From Cheilinus undulatus (Eukaryota; Chordata; Actinopteri; Labriformes; Labridae), in the NCBI RefSeq assembly GCF_018320785.1, contig NC_054876.1, positions 8,124,707 through 8,188,706 of the forward strand: a stretch of DNA of 64,000 nucleotides, given 5' to 3'. Shown one piece after another: positions 22,613 to 57,639 of this stretch (positions within the stretch are counted from its first letter, which is position 1; each line of letters starts with the position of its first letter). The translations under genes and the position numbers were made by a program. The notes under the pieces are model-generated. The model was not told the DNA's origin. It did no database searches and saw only the letters and a list, made by a program, of their open reading frames with translations.

Positions 22613-22939
22613 GGAAATGTTTCTATTTTGACAACTTTGACTTTTTAAATATTTAAGAGCACATATGTGTTGATTTTTAAACACATTATTCAAAGAGTGT
22701 CTAAATGTTATTTTTGTATGGTATCTATATGTCTGTTATATATTACGTGGCATTGGTGCTGTGTATGTGCCATTTGGCCTCCTGGATGGCAATTAGAAAA
22801 TAAAGATTACTATAATTCTGATATTTCTCTCTTTTCATTGATGGCTTTTCCACTGCTTTAGGTTTTATTTATGGACTCGTACAGTGTGTTAGATAGCAGC
22901 TGTGATCATAGTGGTAGAACTGGTCTTCTATCAACTGGA

Positions 22940-23947
22940 CTGGGGTGTCAAAATCAATCATAGCAGGGGCCGGAATCTGAATTTAGGTCTAACCTGAGAG
23001 TCTAACTGGGTCACAATAAACTTTTAACTCATTTTCATCAGTAATGAATTATGGGCAAACAACATCACACTGATAATAAATGATTTTGAAGTGAAAATGA
23101 TATGTTTAAAGGCTCAAAATCTGAGATAAAAGTCAAACTCATTAGATCAAAAGGCCAAAACATGAATATAAAAGTAAAACAAATGTTTTAAAAGGCAAAT
23201 ATATGTGATAGAAAGTTGAAATCAGGAGTTTAAAGATTAAGATATGAAATAATATTTTAAATTGCGAGTCTAAAGAGTCCAAATATGAGATGAAATGTAA
23301 AAGCATGAGTTTAAAAGGTGAAAGTAAGACTTAGAGTGTAAAGTGGTACATCTAAAAAGTAAAATATGAGATAAAAAGTCAAAATAATACTGCAAAAAGG
23401 CAAAATATCACATAAAATTCAAAATAAAGATTTTAGAAAGTAAAACAATCAGTTGAAAATCTTAAATTGTAAGTCTTAAAGGTCAAAATATGGGGTTAAA
23501 ATTCAAAGATACAAGTTGAAATGGCCAAAACATTAAGTAAACTTAAAAATACTGAGTTAAAAAGGTCCAAATATAGCATAAGATGTAAAGTTGTGCATCA
23601 AAAGGTCAAAACACACGATAAAAAGCCAAAATAATATCCTTAACAGGCAAACACATGAGATAAAATACAAAATCATAAGTTTAAGTCATAATTGTGAGTT
23701 GCACAATTGAAAATGTGAAACGAAAACATAAATTAACAACTTTTCCCACTCCTAGATTTATATCTAATTGTTTTTACTCTCTGTCTTTTCAAAATGACAT
23801 GGCAAAGACATTTTTAATCACCATAGTTAAGTTTACATTTTTATACTGAAGGAAATCTGCAGAGCTCCTACCATTGGGTCAGTTATGATAAAAATTTGAT
23901 ATGATCCATGACGATTTGGTTCCCAGGCCTTTAGTTTGACACCCCTG
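22940..23947. mobile_element. hAT-like element carrying an internal degenerate tandem array
   Basis: The left end CTGGGGTGTCAAAATC is the inverted counterpart of the right end AGTTTGACACCCCTG, a CAGGGGTGTCAAACT-type hAT terminus. The inside, from about 23085 to 23720, is a run of degenerate units of roughly 40-45 bases built on AAAAGGTCAAAATATGAGAT followed by AAAAGTCAAA. I found no convincing 8-bp duplication. Confidence 0.6.
23085..23720 (+). repeat. Degenerate minisatellite-like array (TCAAAATATGAGAT type)
   Basis: Words such as AAAGGTCAAAATATGAGATA, AAAAGTCAAAATAAT and TGAGTTTAAAAGG recur about every 40-45 bases with heavy divergence. A similar array in the opposite orientation lies at 56020-56560. 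Confidence 0.6.
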
Positions 23948-24264
23948 AACTCTTTTGTCTTTAGACAACATCCTGAACATCAAACCAGACCCACAGCTGC
24001 ATCAGCAGGACGTAATTGTGTCTGAATGTTAGTAGTTGAAGGAAACATATCATTGAAAACACACTTCTTAGTATTTATGCCCTTATTTGTTCTTACTAGT
24101 TTCTTATTTGCTCTTAGTTGGAGCATTTGGAGGTGGACTGTCAACCTCATCTGGCTCTGCAAACCCACCCTCTCACAAAGCCTGAGTCTGCTGAAGGTGG
24201 CAATGCTATTTGGTAGAGAAAGCCCCCACGTTGGCATGTTGAGCAGTGACAGCTAGCATAGAGG

Positions 24265-24676
24265 TAATCTTGCAAAGCAGATGGATTCGCCTGTTTCCGT
24301 GTTACTCACTGGCAAATCCATTTCGCAAAGCTCACATCTGAACCGTTTGGGCCCGCTTAGAAAGTGACAGGACTAATCAGCATCGAGGGGTAGTACTTTT
24401 GGGCGCAGCAGAGTAAGCAAGCAGCAACAAGAGACCAGTGCAATTACGGCAGAAGAGAGATTAGCGTAGATGCTGCTGAAAGCGCCACTTTAATCAGAAC
24501 TTGACAACATTTCTTCATTAAAAGAAGAACAAAGAACAGCATTAACGTGTTTTCTTTTCAAAAACGACAAAAGTCATGTATTGACAAGTCTATAGTCACC
24601 ATGTTTTGCTTTATGGCTCTGCCCTTTCCCGACTGCTGTCTACAAGAGGTTTACCAGATGGATTTGTGAAAGGTTA
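24265..24676 (+). mobile_element. TAACC/GGTTA-ended repeat family, copy 2, with 9-bp target duplication
   Basis: The element starts TAATCTTGCAAAGCAGATGG and ends TTTGTGAAAGGTTA. GCATAGAGG flanks it exactly at 24256-24264 and 24677-24685. Inside are the family landmarks: CACTGGCAAATCCAT, GAACCGTTTGGGCCC, GAAAGTGACAGGACTAATCA and CATTTCTTCATTAAAAGAAG. It has internal deletions relative to the copy at 43047-43615. Confidence 0.85.
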
Positions 24677-25351
24677 GCATAGAGGGGGTTCGCTCTGGGA
24701 TTTTTGGAGATCACTGTTCTGTCTGTGGGACTACCTGAACAAAAAAACCTGCAAAAGGGGGGTTCCCACTTGTCACATTTTTAGAAAAAATGAAACTTTA
24801 AATTGAGCTTTTCTACTCAAATCCTTCAGATCTGCACGTCAGGTAGTTTAAAACGAGGTAAAATCAGCTAACCAGGATGGAGGGGAAATGCTGCTTAGTA
24901 TTCTCAAAATTCAAGTTGACCACTAAAGATCTCCTGAAGTTATCTCTTATCTTAAACATAATAATATGTTGATAATGAGAACGTGTTTTGTTGGTTCACT
25001 TCCTTCATGTTCATACAGGCCCAGACTGTTCCAGCATTGACCTTACTTTACCTCAGTCCCCCCGTCCCTCCCTTTACCACAAAAACACATCCAAATACAC
25101 TCTCCAGCTCTCCCTACAGCACTTGTTATTCTAACTCTTTTTTCTTTAAAGGTTCTGTTCGTGTTCAGACTCTTGCAGGAATGTTTTATTGCCCCATCAT
25201 GCACCTTTCCTGCTCATTACCTCCCCATCAAAAACGCTGAAATAGACAGTTTAAGGAAACAACCAACCAGTGCATCACAAATCTTCATCGGAGCAGATCC
25301 TGAGGTTTGAGTCCTTGACGTTAGTCCTCTCTGCAGGAGCAGAAATAAACC

Positions 25352-47385
<22,034 letters not shown>

Positions 47386-47470
47386 AGAAGCAAAGCTCAG
47401 ATACACTGACAGACACACACACATGCAGAATAACAGCTAACATCTTCACCTCTGAGTAGTACTTCATAGA

Positions 47471-47761
47471 AATAAATCAGTGACTGTTTACATGGACTTG
47501 AGTACCCCGCTTCTGAGCCTTACCCTAGTTTTGCTCATGTCAGAAACCGGGATACCAAAGTCCATGTCATGTCATTTATGAGGACAAACATAGTGGTAAT
47601 CTTTTAGAAATCTACAGCTTTAATAAGAGTTTATTTTTCTTTTTGGCATGCATCAATAAACATGATTTACTAAATCATTTAGACTGTAGTAATCAAGAAT
47701 GAACTTGAGTGTTTCTGAGTGTCCTGTTGACTGTCATGTTTCATATCATGGAGTGAATAAA
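47471..47761 (+). other. Candidate poly(A) signals of the second complete MMP gene
   Basis: AATAAA occurs at 47471-47476, 86 bases after the stop, and again at 47756-47761. Either could end the transcript. Confidence 0.5.
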
Positions 47762-48239
47762 AAGTAAACATGACTGACACAACACCACCTGTAGCTTTGC
47801 ATTCATTATTTGTCACAAGTAGTTGCTCTCGGATCACAACCAATTATGTGAGGAAGAACGATGCAATGTGGACCTGAAATGGTACAAAGCATCACTGTGC
47901 TATCCCGATGGCTTTACAACTCACCTTAGTCCCATGTGTCCCAGAAGAGAACCCACATTTGTGTCATATTCACATCATACTGCCATTATGAAACCAAACT
48001 TTACACATCCACCTATGACTTTCCCTAATCACCCTTGGAAGTACAATCAAAATGATTCAACCCCCATTGCAGATCAGGTTTATTGTGAAAATGTGCAGAC
48101 TTTCAACTGTTTGAAATGAACAAATTAAACAAAAGGAGTTGAAATAGCTCAACACAACTAAATCTTCAAGTGGTTTCCCCAAATCCAACTGAAAATTGAA
48201 CTTTGAATGATTTCTCCAGTCTCAAAATTACTCAACTGC

Positions 48240-48722
48240 TGAACAGAATCCCTCACAACAGCTCAAATATGCAGCCGGTGTTGTTTCAAGCACATGTGAC
48301 ATCCTGGTTGTGCCAAACTTCTATCATTTGAGAATTAAGGAGGCTGCTGTGCTCTTGGGAACCCTCCGTGCAGTATATTTTTGGAGCCTTCCCCAGGTCT
48401 GTGCCTTGCAACAATCCAGTCTCTGAGCTCTGCTGGCCTCATGGCTTGGTTTCTGTTCTGATATTATTGTCAGCTTTGAGGCCTTCTATACAGAGGTGTG
48501 TGCCTTTCCACATCAAGTCCATGAGAAATGGAGGAACCTGAGTCCAATTTTCAAGTGTTTTGCAAAGGGCCTAAATACCTATGTCAATGTGATATATTTT
48601 TATTTTTCATAAATTTGCAGAAATTTCTAAAATTATGTTATGGAATACTGAGCGTCTATAAATTCTGAATAAAAATGATTTTTCAACTCTAGCGGGGTCT
48701 GAATACTTGACTGCACTGTATA
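48240..48722 (-). mobile_element. Tc1-like fragment
   Basis: The right end GGGTCTGAATACTTGACTGC followed by ACTGTATA is a Tc1-type terminus. The reverse strand holds GGTTCCCAAGAGCACAGCAG and related pieces of the transposase DNA-binding region, as in the remnant at 2565-2655. GTGTGTGCCTTTCCACATCA is a phrase of this common fish family. Confidence 0.65.
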
Positions 48723-49539
48723 TAAGGTAACAAGACTAGGTTAAAACCTGGTATGTGGCTGATCACAACTATCTGGGATGCCTGTTGAAATGCCTCACTG
48801 GCAGAGTGATTTTGTTGTATTGTTATTTTTTGGGCCAAATTTATTGTGGCTACTTAAATGTATAGCTACATGCCGTTGTAACCCACTTCAGGCGCTCGGA
48901 CTGAGGTTTAATGGGCGGATCTAAGTTCTAGGTTCTATGAGGAGTTATGGCAGTCGGTCAGAGCTGTTTCTTTCTATAATCAGACTATGCAAATGCATAG
49001 GGCCCCACAAGTCAATAGGGGGCCCCAAAGCTGAATGTTCAGCCTCTTCTGAGATGAATTAAATTACCTGTCTTTAACCCTTATATCAGTGAAACTCATC
49101 CCGCGGCTCTCGGGCTGCATATGGCTCTTTAGTGTCCAGTTGCGGCTCTTTTAAGGCTTCCTTGAAAAAAATCTCCTAAAAACCTTAAGGTAAACACTAT
49201 CATGAGTGAAGATTAATTATAGGTCACATCAATAATTCTGTTACCCATGCAAAAAAAGACTTTCACTACCAAATATAAACTTTTGTTTTTTAAATCCGCT
49301 TATTATTACTGTTGTGTGTGCTTGACGGTGGAGCGAAGGAGGAACATGTGTAAGAAAAGAGAACAGAGGAAGTCCGCCGGTGCTGCATCTCTTCAGCAAG
49401 TTCATTCACTGAGCTGTGCTGTCTTGTGTTCAAACTGAAGCTTCCTTTGCCCTCGTTTCAACTTTTTCCTCCAGTAACTTCCCGCCGATGCTCTCTCACA
49501 CCCATATTTTATGGTGATTATGCCGATGCGCGTCATCAT

Positions 49540-50924
<1,385 letters not shown>

Positions 50925-51104
50925 TGCTGTTGTAGTTCTCTTGTTCTCTACAAAAATAAAACTTTTTCTTCTTTAAAGTAAAAAAGTTCTGCTAGATTTC
51001 TCAAATAAAATGAAAATACATTTTTGCATCAATTACATGGCGAAAAAATGGACAACTCTCTCTTTTGTTCCTGAAAATTTAGTGATAATATGTAATTAAC
51101 TGGT

Positions 51105-51853
51105 ATTTAAAGGGTTAAAATTCAGGAATTGATTAAAATTTTGGACTTCGTGATCAGGACTGATGCCAAATTAAATACATCAAGCAGTGGCAGTAGCAGT
51201 ATATAGTGTTTGTACAGCATTTTGCAACAGCAAACAGGAGGTGGCCATTTTTCACCACAAACTGTTTTTCTGTTTTTCTGTCATTGAACAAAAAAGTAAT
51301 GATGCATAAAAATAATTGACACTGCATATTATTGACATAAATTTAGCTGCAATGATGGATAAAAAAAAACTAATCAGGTTGCATGTATTATTTGGTTAAA
51401 AAAATAGTTATTTTATGCTTTTTCCCTTTATAAATCATTAGCATTATGTGATCTAACAGGCAATTGAAGAGTAAAAATTTTGAATATAAATGAAATTTCG
51501 GTTTTCATGATGAGGACTGATGAAAATTTAAAAAATCAAGTTGGTGGAAGTAGAAAAATCTTTTAATATATTAAGTTTATAGCACTTTGGGAATGCGGAC
51601 AGGAGGTGGCTATTTTTGTCCATAAACATGCTGAGAGGGAGTTTTATCAACTTTGCTTTCCTTTCCCAAAATTACAATGCATAATAATTAGTTTTGCTGT
51701 TAAGCAGTAATACATATTAGACTGCGCTACTGATAATACATGAAAAACCAGTAGCACTTAGAATATAGAGACTTTTTATTTTTGAGGTTGTTTATCAACA
51801 AGTGTGTTGTGTAAACAAATTGGCATTTGAAGGGTTAAAATATTTAAAAGGAA

Positions 51854-51886
<33 letters not shown>

Positions 51887-52060
51887 ACTATATATATATA
51901 TATATATATGACAAGAACTGATAGTTAAAAACCCTGTGCAGTAAAAGTAGCAAAAACTTCTGCGTAAAAAAATGACACACTCTGTTTCCTAGTGGCTATT
52001 TTTGTCCACGATCAGACTGAGAGGGTAGTAATTTTGAACAAACCCAGAGGGTTAAAACAA
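51105..52060 (+). repeat. Three diverged units of a roughly 360-bp tandem repeat
   Basis: Anchor words recur at near-constant spacing. AGGGTTAAAA or its variant is at 51111, 51471 and 51831. AGGAGGTGGCYATTTTT or its variant is at 51236, 51601 and about 51988. TCATGATGAGGACTGAT-like words lie between them. The block ends just before the duplicated MMP 5' region. A TA microsatellite (about 51860-51908) sits in the third unit. Confidence 0.6.
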
Positions 52061-52569
52061 GGTTAAAGAAACAAACCAAGCTGCAGAGGAAATGCTGCTT
52101 TGTATTCTCAAAACTGCAGTTGGCCACAAAAGATCTCCTGAAATTATACCATGTTTTTTTAACTCTTATCACAAACATAATAATATGTTGATATTAATAA
52201 TATGTTTTGTTGGTTCACTTCCTTCATGTTCATACAGGCCCAGACTCTTCCATCGTTGACCGAACCTTGCCTCATCCCCCCGTCCCTCTCTTAACCACAA
52301 AACACATCCAAATACACTCTCCAGCTCTCCCCACAGCACTTGTTATCCTGACTCTTTTTTCTTCAGAGGGTCTGTTCATGTTCAGGCTCTTGGAGGAATG
52401 TTTTATTGCCCCATCATGCCCCTTGTCACGCTCATTACCTCACAATCAAAAATGCTGAAATAGACAGTTTAAGGAAATAACCAACCAGTGCATCATAAAT
52501 CTTCACCGGAGCAGATCCTGAGGTTTGAGTCCCTGATGTTAGTCCTCTCTGCAGGAGCAGGAATAAACC

Positions 52570-52668
52570 ATGGAGGGTGCACTGACTCTGATGATGGTTG
52601 TGATCGCTGCACTCTGCGGAGCTGTGCCGCTCAGCACATCCAGCCCAGAAGAAATCGCTAAAGCTCAG
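52570..52668 (+). CDS. Exon 1 of a further MMP gene (rest outside the window or missing)
   Basis: This 99-base exon encodes the signal peptide and start of the propeptide of an MMP and is identical at every base to exon 1 of the gene at 25352-47385. It has the same ATG context (AAACCATGG) and the same donor (CAG then GTAAAC). It ends in phase 0. No exon 2 (propeptide with a PRCG motif) is visible in the remaining 11.3 kb. Intron 1 of the gene-3 relative is 11.0 kb, so exon 2 could lie past the window end. Alternatively only the 5' end was duplicated. The perfect conservation between diverged flanks favours a working exon or recent gene conversion. Confidence 0.75.
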
Positions 52669-53139
52669 GTAAACATGAGGGTTGTGGTTTTTGTGTGGTT
52701 TGTGGTTTGATAACCTTGGGTTTATAGGAAGAGAAAGACAGGTTTTGACTGTCATTCTGAAAGATCCAACCCTTTTCAACAAAGGGCAAAAAAATATATA
52801 TATATATTCAAAATTTTAATGGACTTTTTCTTAGTATTGAAATACTAAAAACACCCTCAAGTGGAAATAAAAATCAGCCTGACTGATATTTTGTTTGAAC
52901 AATTTGATTTTGGGGTTTAAGCTGTGTACATATTCAGAAAGTAGAAATACTGCTACACAAGTCATTGAAATACAAATTTATACATTCACCAAGTCAGTAG
53001 GCATGCATGTCTGTGCTGGTTTTTATAGAACAACATGGTTGCAGGAAAACAGATTATTCATTGCATTAAATTAGCAGTTCATATTACTATGTGGCATTTT
53101 CAAGAAATCTTTTCTTTTTCTTTTTTTTGCAGGCACATA

Positions 53140-53682
53140 CAGTGCTTAACAAATTTATAAGACCACCTGTCATATTTGTCTCAGAGACCATCCAGCATCA
53201 TGAAGTGCTTTAATGCAGACTCTTTCATTTTCAGTGAGCTCTCCATGTTTGACCATTTTAAACAGGAATGAGGAATTTCAAACTGAATTCACCCAAATTT
53301 GAGCCGGCTCACTGGGCTTCTCTGAGAAGTCAGAAATTAATCAAGCATAATATTCAAACACTAAAACTCATTTTACTGTTCAGGAATGCAAGTAAATAAC
53401 TATAATTTGACATATTAACCAAGAAATATTAATGTGCTTCACTATTTTTTCAGTTTTTTTGTAAATGAGAAAATTTGAAAATTCATGGATAACATTAATA
53501 ATTATATTTTAGCATTAAAAATATCATTTGGGTTAAAAAGCTTCAACATTTTGGTGTGTTAACCATTTCAGAAACAGAAAAATGATTTTGGTAATTACCA
53601 ATACTGTTCATTTAGGGCAGCTGTGGCATAAACCTTACTTTGGTTAGGGCTAGGGTGGCCTAATAAATGTTGTTAAGCACTG
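53140..53682 (-). mobile_element. Tc1-like deletion derivative with both ends
   Basis: Ends CAGTGCTTAACAAATTTATA and its near-inverse (AATGTTGTTAAGCACTG) are flanked by TA at 53138-53139 and 53683-53684. The inside contains the start of a Tc1 transposase (complement of ATGGTCAAACATGGAGAGCT) but no DDE domain. It aligns inverted with 13753-14250. It inserted into copy B of the MMP duplication after that duplication arose. Confidence 0.85.
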
Positions 53683-53688
53683 TACATA

Positions 53689-53733
<45 letters not shown>

Positions 53734-54299
53734 CTTTTTCTTTTTTTTTAACTGATCACTTTATTAGGTACACTTGCTCAGCTGCTTATTACCTGAAGCT
53801 AATTACATGACAACAGCTAGTGCACATGGTCAGACATTGTGCTGAGGTTCAAACTGAATCAGAATGGGAAGAAAGGTGGTTTAAGTGACTTTAAACAAGC
53901 TTTGATTGTTGGTGGTCTGGAGGATTTACATGTCACCAAACTCTGACTCATGCATTTGAATATTGCAGCAGAAATCAACACTCATCGAACCAAGCTACGT
54001 TTTTCTAATATATATATATTTCTATTGTTTGTTTATTGTTGGTGAGCCTTTGTGAATTGAAGCTGCGGTTTCCTTTTCTTAGCAAACAAGAGTTTAACCT
54101 GGTGTTTAGGTGTGGCCAGGCCCGCCCACAGATTTGGCTGGGCCCCTGAAATCCCAGAGAATGGGTCCTCAGTTTTCATTTATTGATGATTGAAAGCATG
54201 TGTGTTGGATCGGTAGCATTGGTGCTAGCATCCTGATGAGCAGCTTCATTTAGGAGCTGAAAAATGTGCCAAGAAATTATTGGGTTCTGATGTTGTAAT

Positions 54300-54830
54300 G
54301 ATTTATTTGTGGTACTTTTCAACAATTTTCACCACTTTTTTCCATCTGTTGTTGCCTTTTTTTCTATTGCCACTTTTAAGCTGTTTTTGTTTCTTTTTGC
54401 CCATTCTTGCCACTTCTGTTTGGCCACTTTTGCCAATTTTTTGCTACATTATCCTATTTTTGCCCATTATCACCCAATTCTGCAACATCTTTTTGCAACT
54501 GCATGCTTACTTTAGCTGACATTTGCCATATTTGGCTCGTTTTCACCACTTTTTGTTTATGTTTATAATTTTTTTTTCCAGATTTTTGCCAATTTTTGAC
54601 ACTTTTGTAACAAAAACTTTTTTGCCACTTTTCCATTTGTCCTTTTCACCCATTTCTTAATCATTTTTAATTGCTTTTTTTTAAACCCTTTTTTCCCATT
54701 TCTGCAACATCTTTTTACAACTTTTTTGCCTATTTCAGCTGCTTTTTGCCACTTTATGTCTATTTTCCATTTTTTGTATGTATTTAACTAATTTTTGCCA
54801 CTTTCTACCCATTTGTGGCCAGTTCTGGTG
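54300..54830 (-). repeat. Degenerate GTGGCAAAAATGG array, inverted
   Basis: The strand as given reads TTTTGCCACTTTT, TTTTTGCCCATT and CAACATCTTTTTGCAAC in irregular units of about 20-25 bases. Just upstream, GGCTGGGCCCCTGAAATCCC then AGAGAATGGG resembles the sequence beside the arrays near 26220 and 40900. Confidence 0.6.
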
Positions 54831-55566
54831 AAACAGAGGCTAAAGCTATATCTGAGTATTTAGAGCAGTGGAGGCAGCCATTAGAGGGTTTTCAGCACAA
54901 ATAAACCCCACCCATAATGCAACTCTGTATGGATGGCTATAGTTAACACAGTGGAGGCAGCCATCACTGCCAGCATTCAGTACAAGCAAACACAACTCTG
55001 TTATGTTAGGGCTTTGGAAGTAGCATCACTCGGTCAGTCAGTCAGTCAGACACGGACAGAGCCATCAGTAGGGCTGACCTCAGCAGTCAGCCAAAAAGCC
55101 TTGTTAATCCCCTGTCACAAAGTTAGGTAAACTAATTATTTTACAAAATCACACATTGTTGTCTTTTAGACCGACAATCATCAAACCACTTCCAGGACCA
55201 GCCATCAAGCCCTACCTCTGCAGGAGTATGATATGATCAACTATGTCAAAAGCTTTTTGTTAAGTCGTCAAACAAGGCAGCACAGTGTTTAACCTGATCA
55301 AGAGCTGATGTGATTTAAAGCCTCTGTCCTGAGTTTATCCCCATAAAATCCCAGAACAATGCACCATGAATGCTTGCAGAATTTGTTTCTTTATGTCAGT
55401 CAGTGTTGTAAGCATCCCAGATGCATTGATTTGCAAAAGCTGAGAGTGAAAGCTGAATCTTTTGATTTGTCTTGAAAATTCTTTTTAATCCAGTGAAGAA
55501 GACATTATGATTATTGATGATCATTTTGACGGCTCATGAAAGGCTGACAGGTGTGTCACATTAAAT

Positions 55567-55930
55567 CAGGGGTTCTCAAACCTTTCAGCCTGCAACCCAC
55601 AAAATAGTGGTGCCAGAGACCAGGGACCCCCACTGCACCTGAAGGTGGTTGAAGCATAGCTGAACACAGCCGTGCACATTCAAGAACAGTCATGAGCAGA
55701 CTTAGATTTAAACGTTACTTTTCATTTCAGCACACATCCCACCTAAAGAGCATGTTTTCATTTCACATTTAACTAATTCTATGCTTTTATATAGATTAAA
55801 AAACTGTAAATAATACAATTTGTAACCATTTAAGAATATTTGTTTTTTTTTTGTTTTTTTTTTTGTTTTTTTGGAAGGCATCTGGTGACCCCTCTTCAGT
55901 GCCGTGTGACCCCCAAGGGGTAAAACACTG
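55567..55930. mobile_element. hAT-like MITE
   Basis: Begins CAGGGGTTCTCAAACC and ends GGGGTAAAACACTG. CAGGGACCCCCACTG and GGTGACCCC inside match, inverted, the MITE at 18684-19005. T-rich interruption near 55843-55873. No clear duplication of target sequence. Confidence 0.6.
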
Positions 55931-56019
55931 AAAAAGAAAAGATCTGAAATAATTAGAAAAAAAGTCAGCTGTGTGGAAAAAGAAAATTGTGTTTTCATGT
56001 CAAATTTTTAATTTTGCAT

Positions 56020-56560
56020 TTTCACAATGGTGACTTTAACTTTTGACTTTGTATTTTATCTGATATTTCCACCTTTAAAATGTACATTTTTTTTAATTTT
56101 AAGTCATATTCTGACCTTTTAAACTATTGATATTAATTTTTATGTCACATTTTGACCTATTCAACTCCTAAATTTGACTTTTAATGCCATATTTGGACCT
56201 TTACAACTCATTATTTTGAATTTTATCTCACATTTCATCCTTTTAAACACATGATTTCAGATTTTATCTCATATTTTAATCCTTAAAACTCATGATTTTG
56301 AATTTCATCACAAATTTCATCCTTTAAACACAATTTTGAATTTTATCTCCAATTTCATCCCTTTAATCTTATGATTGTGAATTTTATCTCACATCTTGTC
56401 CTTTTAAACTCATGATTCAAATTTTATATCATATTTCATCCTTTAAAGCTCAGAATTTTAACGTCTTACCTGATTTTTCATCCTTTTAAAAGAATTATTA
56501 CAGCTTTTAACTGTGTGTTTTGATCTTTTGAACTAATACGTTTGACTTTGTATCTCAAGT
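56020..56560 (-). repeat. Degenerate minisatellite-like array, inverted relative of 23085-23720
   Basis: Units of roughly 40-45 bases with TTTTAAACTCATGATTTTGA, ATTTTATCTCACATTTCATCC. About twelve diverged units are visible. Confidence 0.65.
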
Positions 56561-57249
56561 CAAACTGGTGTAGTTTATGAAGCTGAGTATCTTTGATTTA
56601 GCACCTCCTGGTGGAAAAACACTTAACATTTAGTGTCTGTCATCAAATCCTGCTGATACACCCATGCTCATTGCAACATAAGGATGTTCACCTTATGTTT
56701 TTTTTTTTTTTTTTGACAAATGTGATTGGTTCCTGTACATTCAAAGAAAAGAGGTAGGTTATGTGGGAGGAGTCATGTGATTGTGATCACAGATTTAATA
56801 TCACATGCCCTCTACAGCAAATACAACCAGCAGGAAGGCAGTAAGGACAGCTAAGGACATTTGATCATTGATTATTCATTACAATACTCTAGAACCTTGT
56901 ATTGTATCTACACTACATGACATGCCAAACCTTGGCAAAGACTCAGAGACTTCCTCTTGGGGTCCTGTCACTACAATTTCTGGATCTCTCTCAGCATATT
57001 CAGTGTGTGCTCATAAAAAATGGAGGGTACACTGACGTAGTTTTGATTATCAAACACGTGGCCAAGGAAGGAGGGGGAATACTGGTGATAAAGTCTGTTT
57101 CTGTGAATGTTTAATCCATCAGAGAGTATTTGAAACTGACGTGAGCTGTGCTGACTGCTCTTCTATCCTTTCTCTCTGGTTTAACCCCCTTTTCTCATCT
57201 TTTCTGTTGTTTTTCTTTAGCATTCAGATCATTTAGGTGTAGATTTTGT

Positions 57250-57433
57250 TCTTTTAAAGATATATTTTTGGGCAATCTGAGCCTTTTTTAGAGAAGAGGA
57301 CATTGGATAGTTGGACACAGGTATAGGAGACTGTGGGAGAGACAAGCATGAAAGGAGTAGTAGGCAAGACTTGAAACTGGTCCCTCCGCATACATGGGGC
57401 TCAACCTAACCACTAGACCATCTACCATCCAAG
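57250..57433 (-). mobile_element. tRNA-derived SINE
   Basis: On the minus strand it starts GATGGTCTAGTGGTTAGGTT (A-box-like), has a decayed B box (GACCAGTTTCAAGTC) and ends with a GCCCAAAAATATATCTTTAA tail, as in the SINE at 42911-43676. Stops or missing bases in the promoter boxes suggest an old copy. Confidence 0.7.
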
Positions 57434-57639
57434 TTTGGATTCCCTATGAGCTGCAATCACAACACCTGTGACCAAAATTTGCCAGATTGAGCTCACCATT
57501 TTTAAAACTCTCCCTTAAAATGAAGGTTAATAAAGGTAATTAGTCAGATTGGTCCCTCCCCATCAATCAGAAAGCACCCTGTCAAATCTGGGCCTTCTCT
57601 GATTGGACAAACTTCTTCCTCAGTACCTTCAGTTCAATT

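Larger units (their letters stand above)
52080..54190 (+). repeat. Segmental duplication, copy B
   Basis: Counterpart of 24885-26275, collinear with it from about 180 bases upstream of the conserved promoter-side block to GTTTAGGTGTGGCCAGG in intron 1. It carries the insertion at 53140-53682, absent from copy A. Confidence 0.9.
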
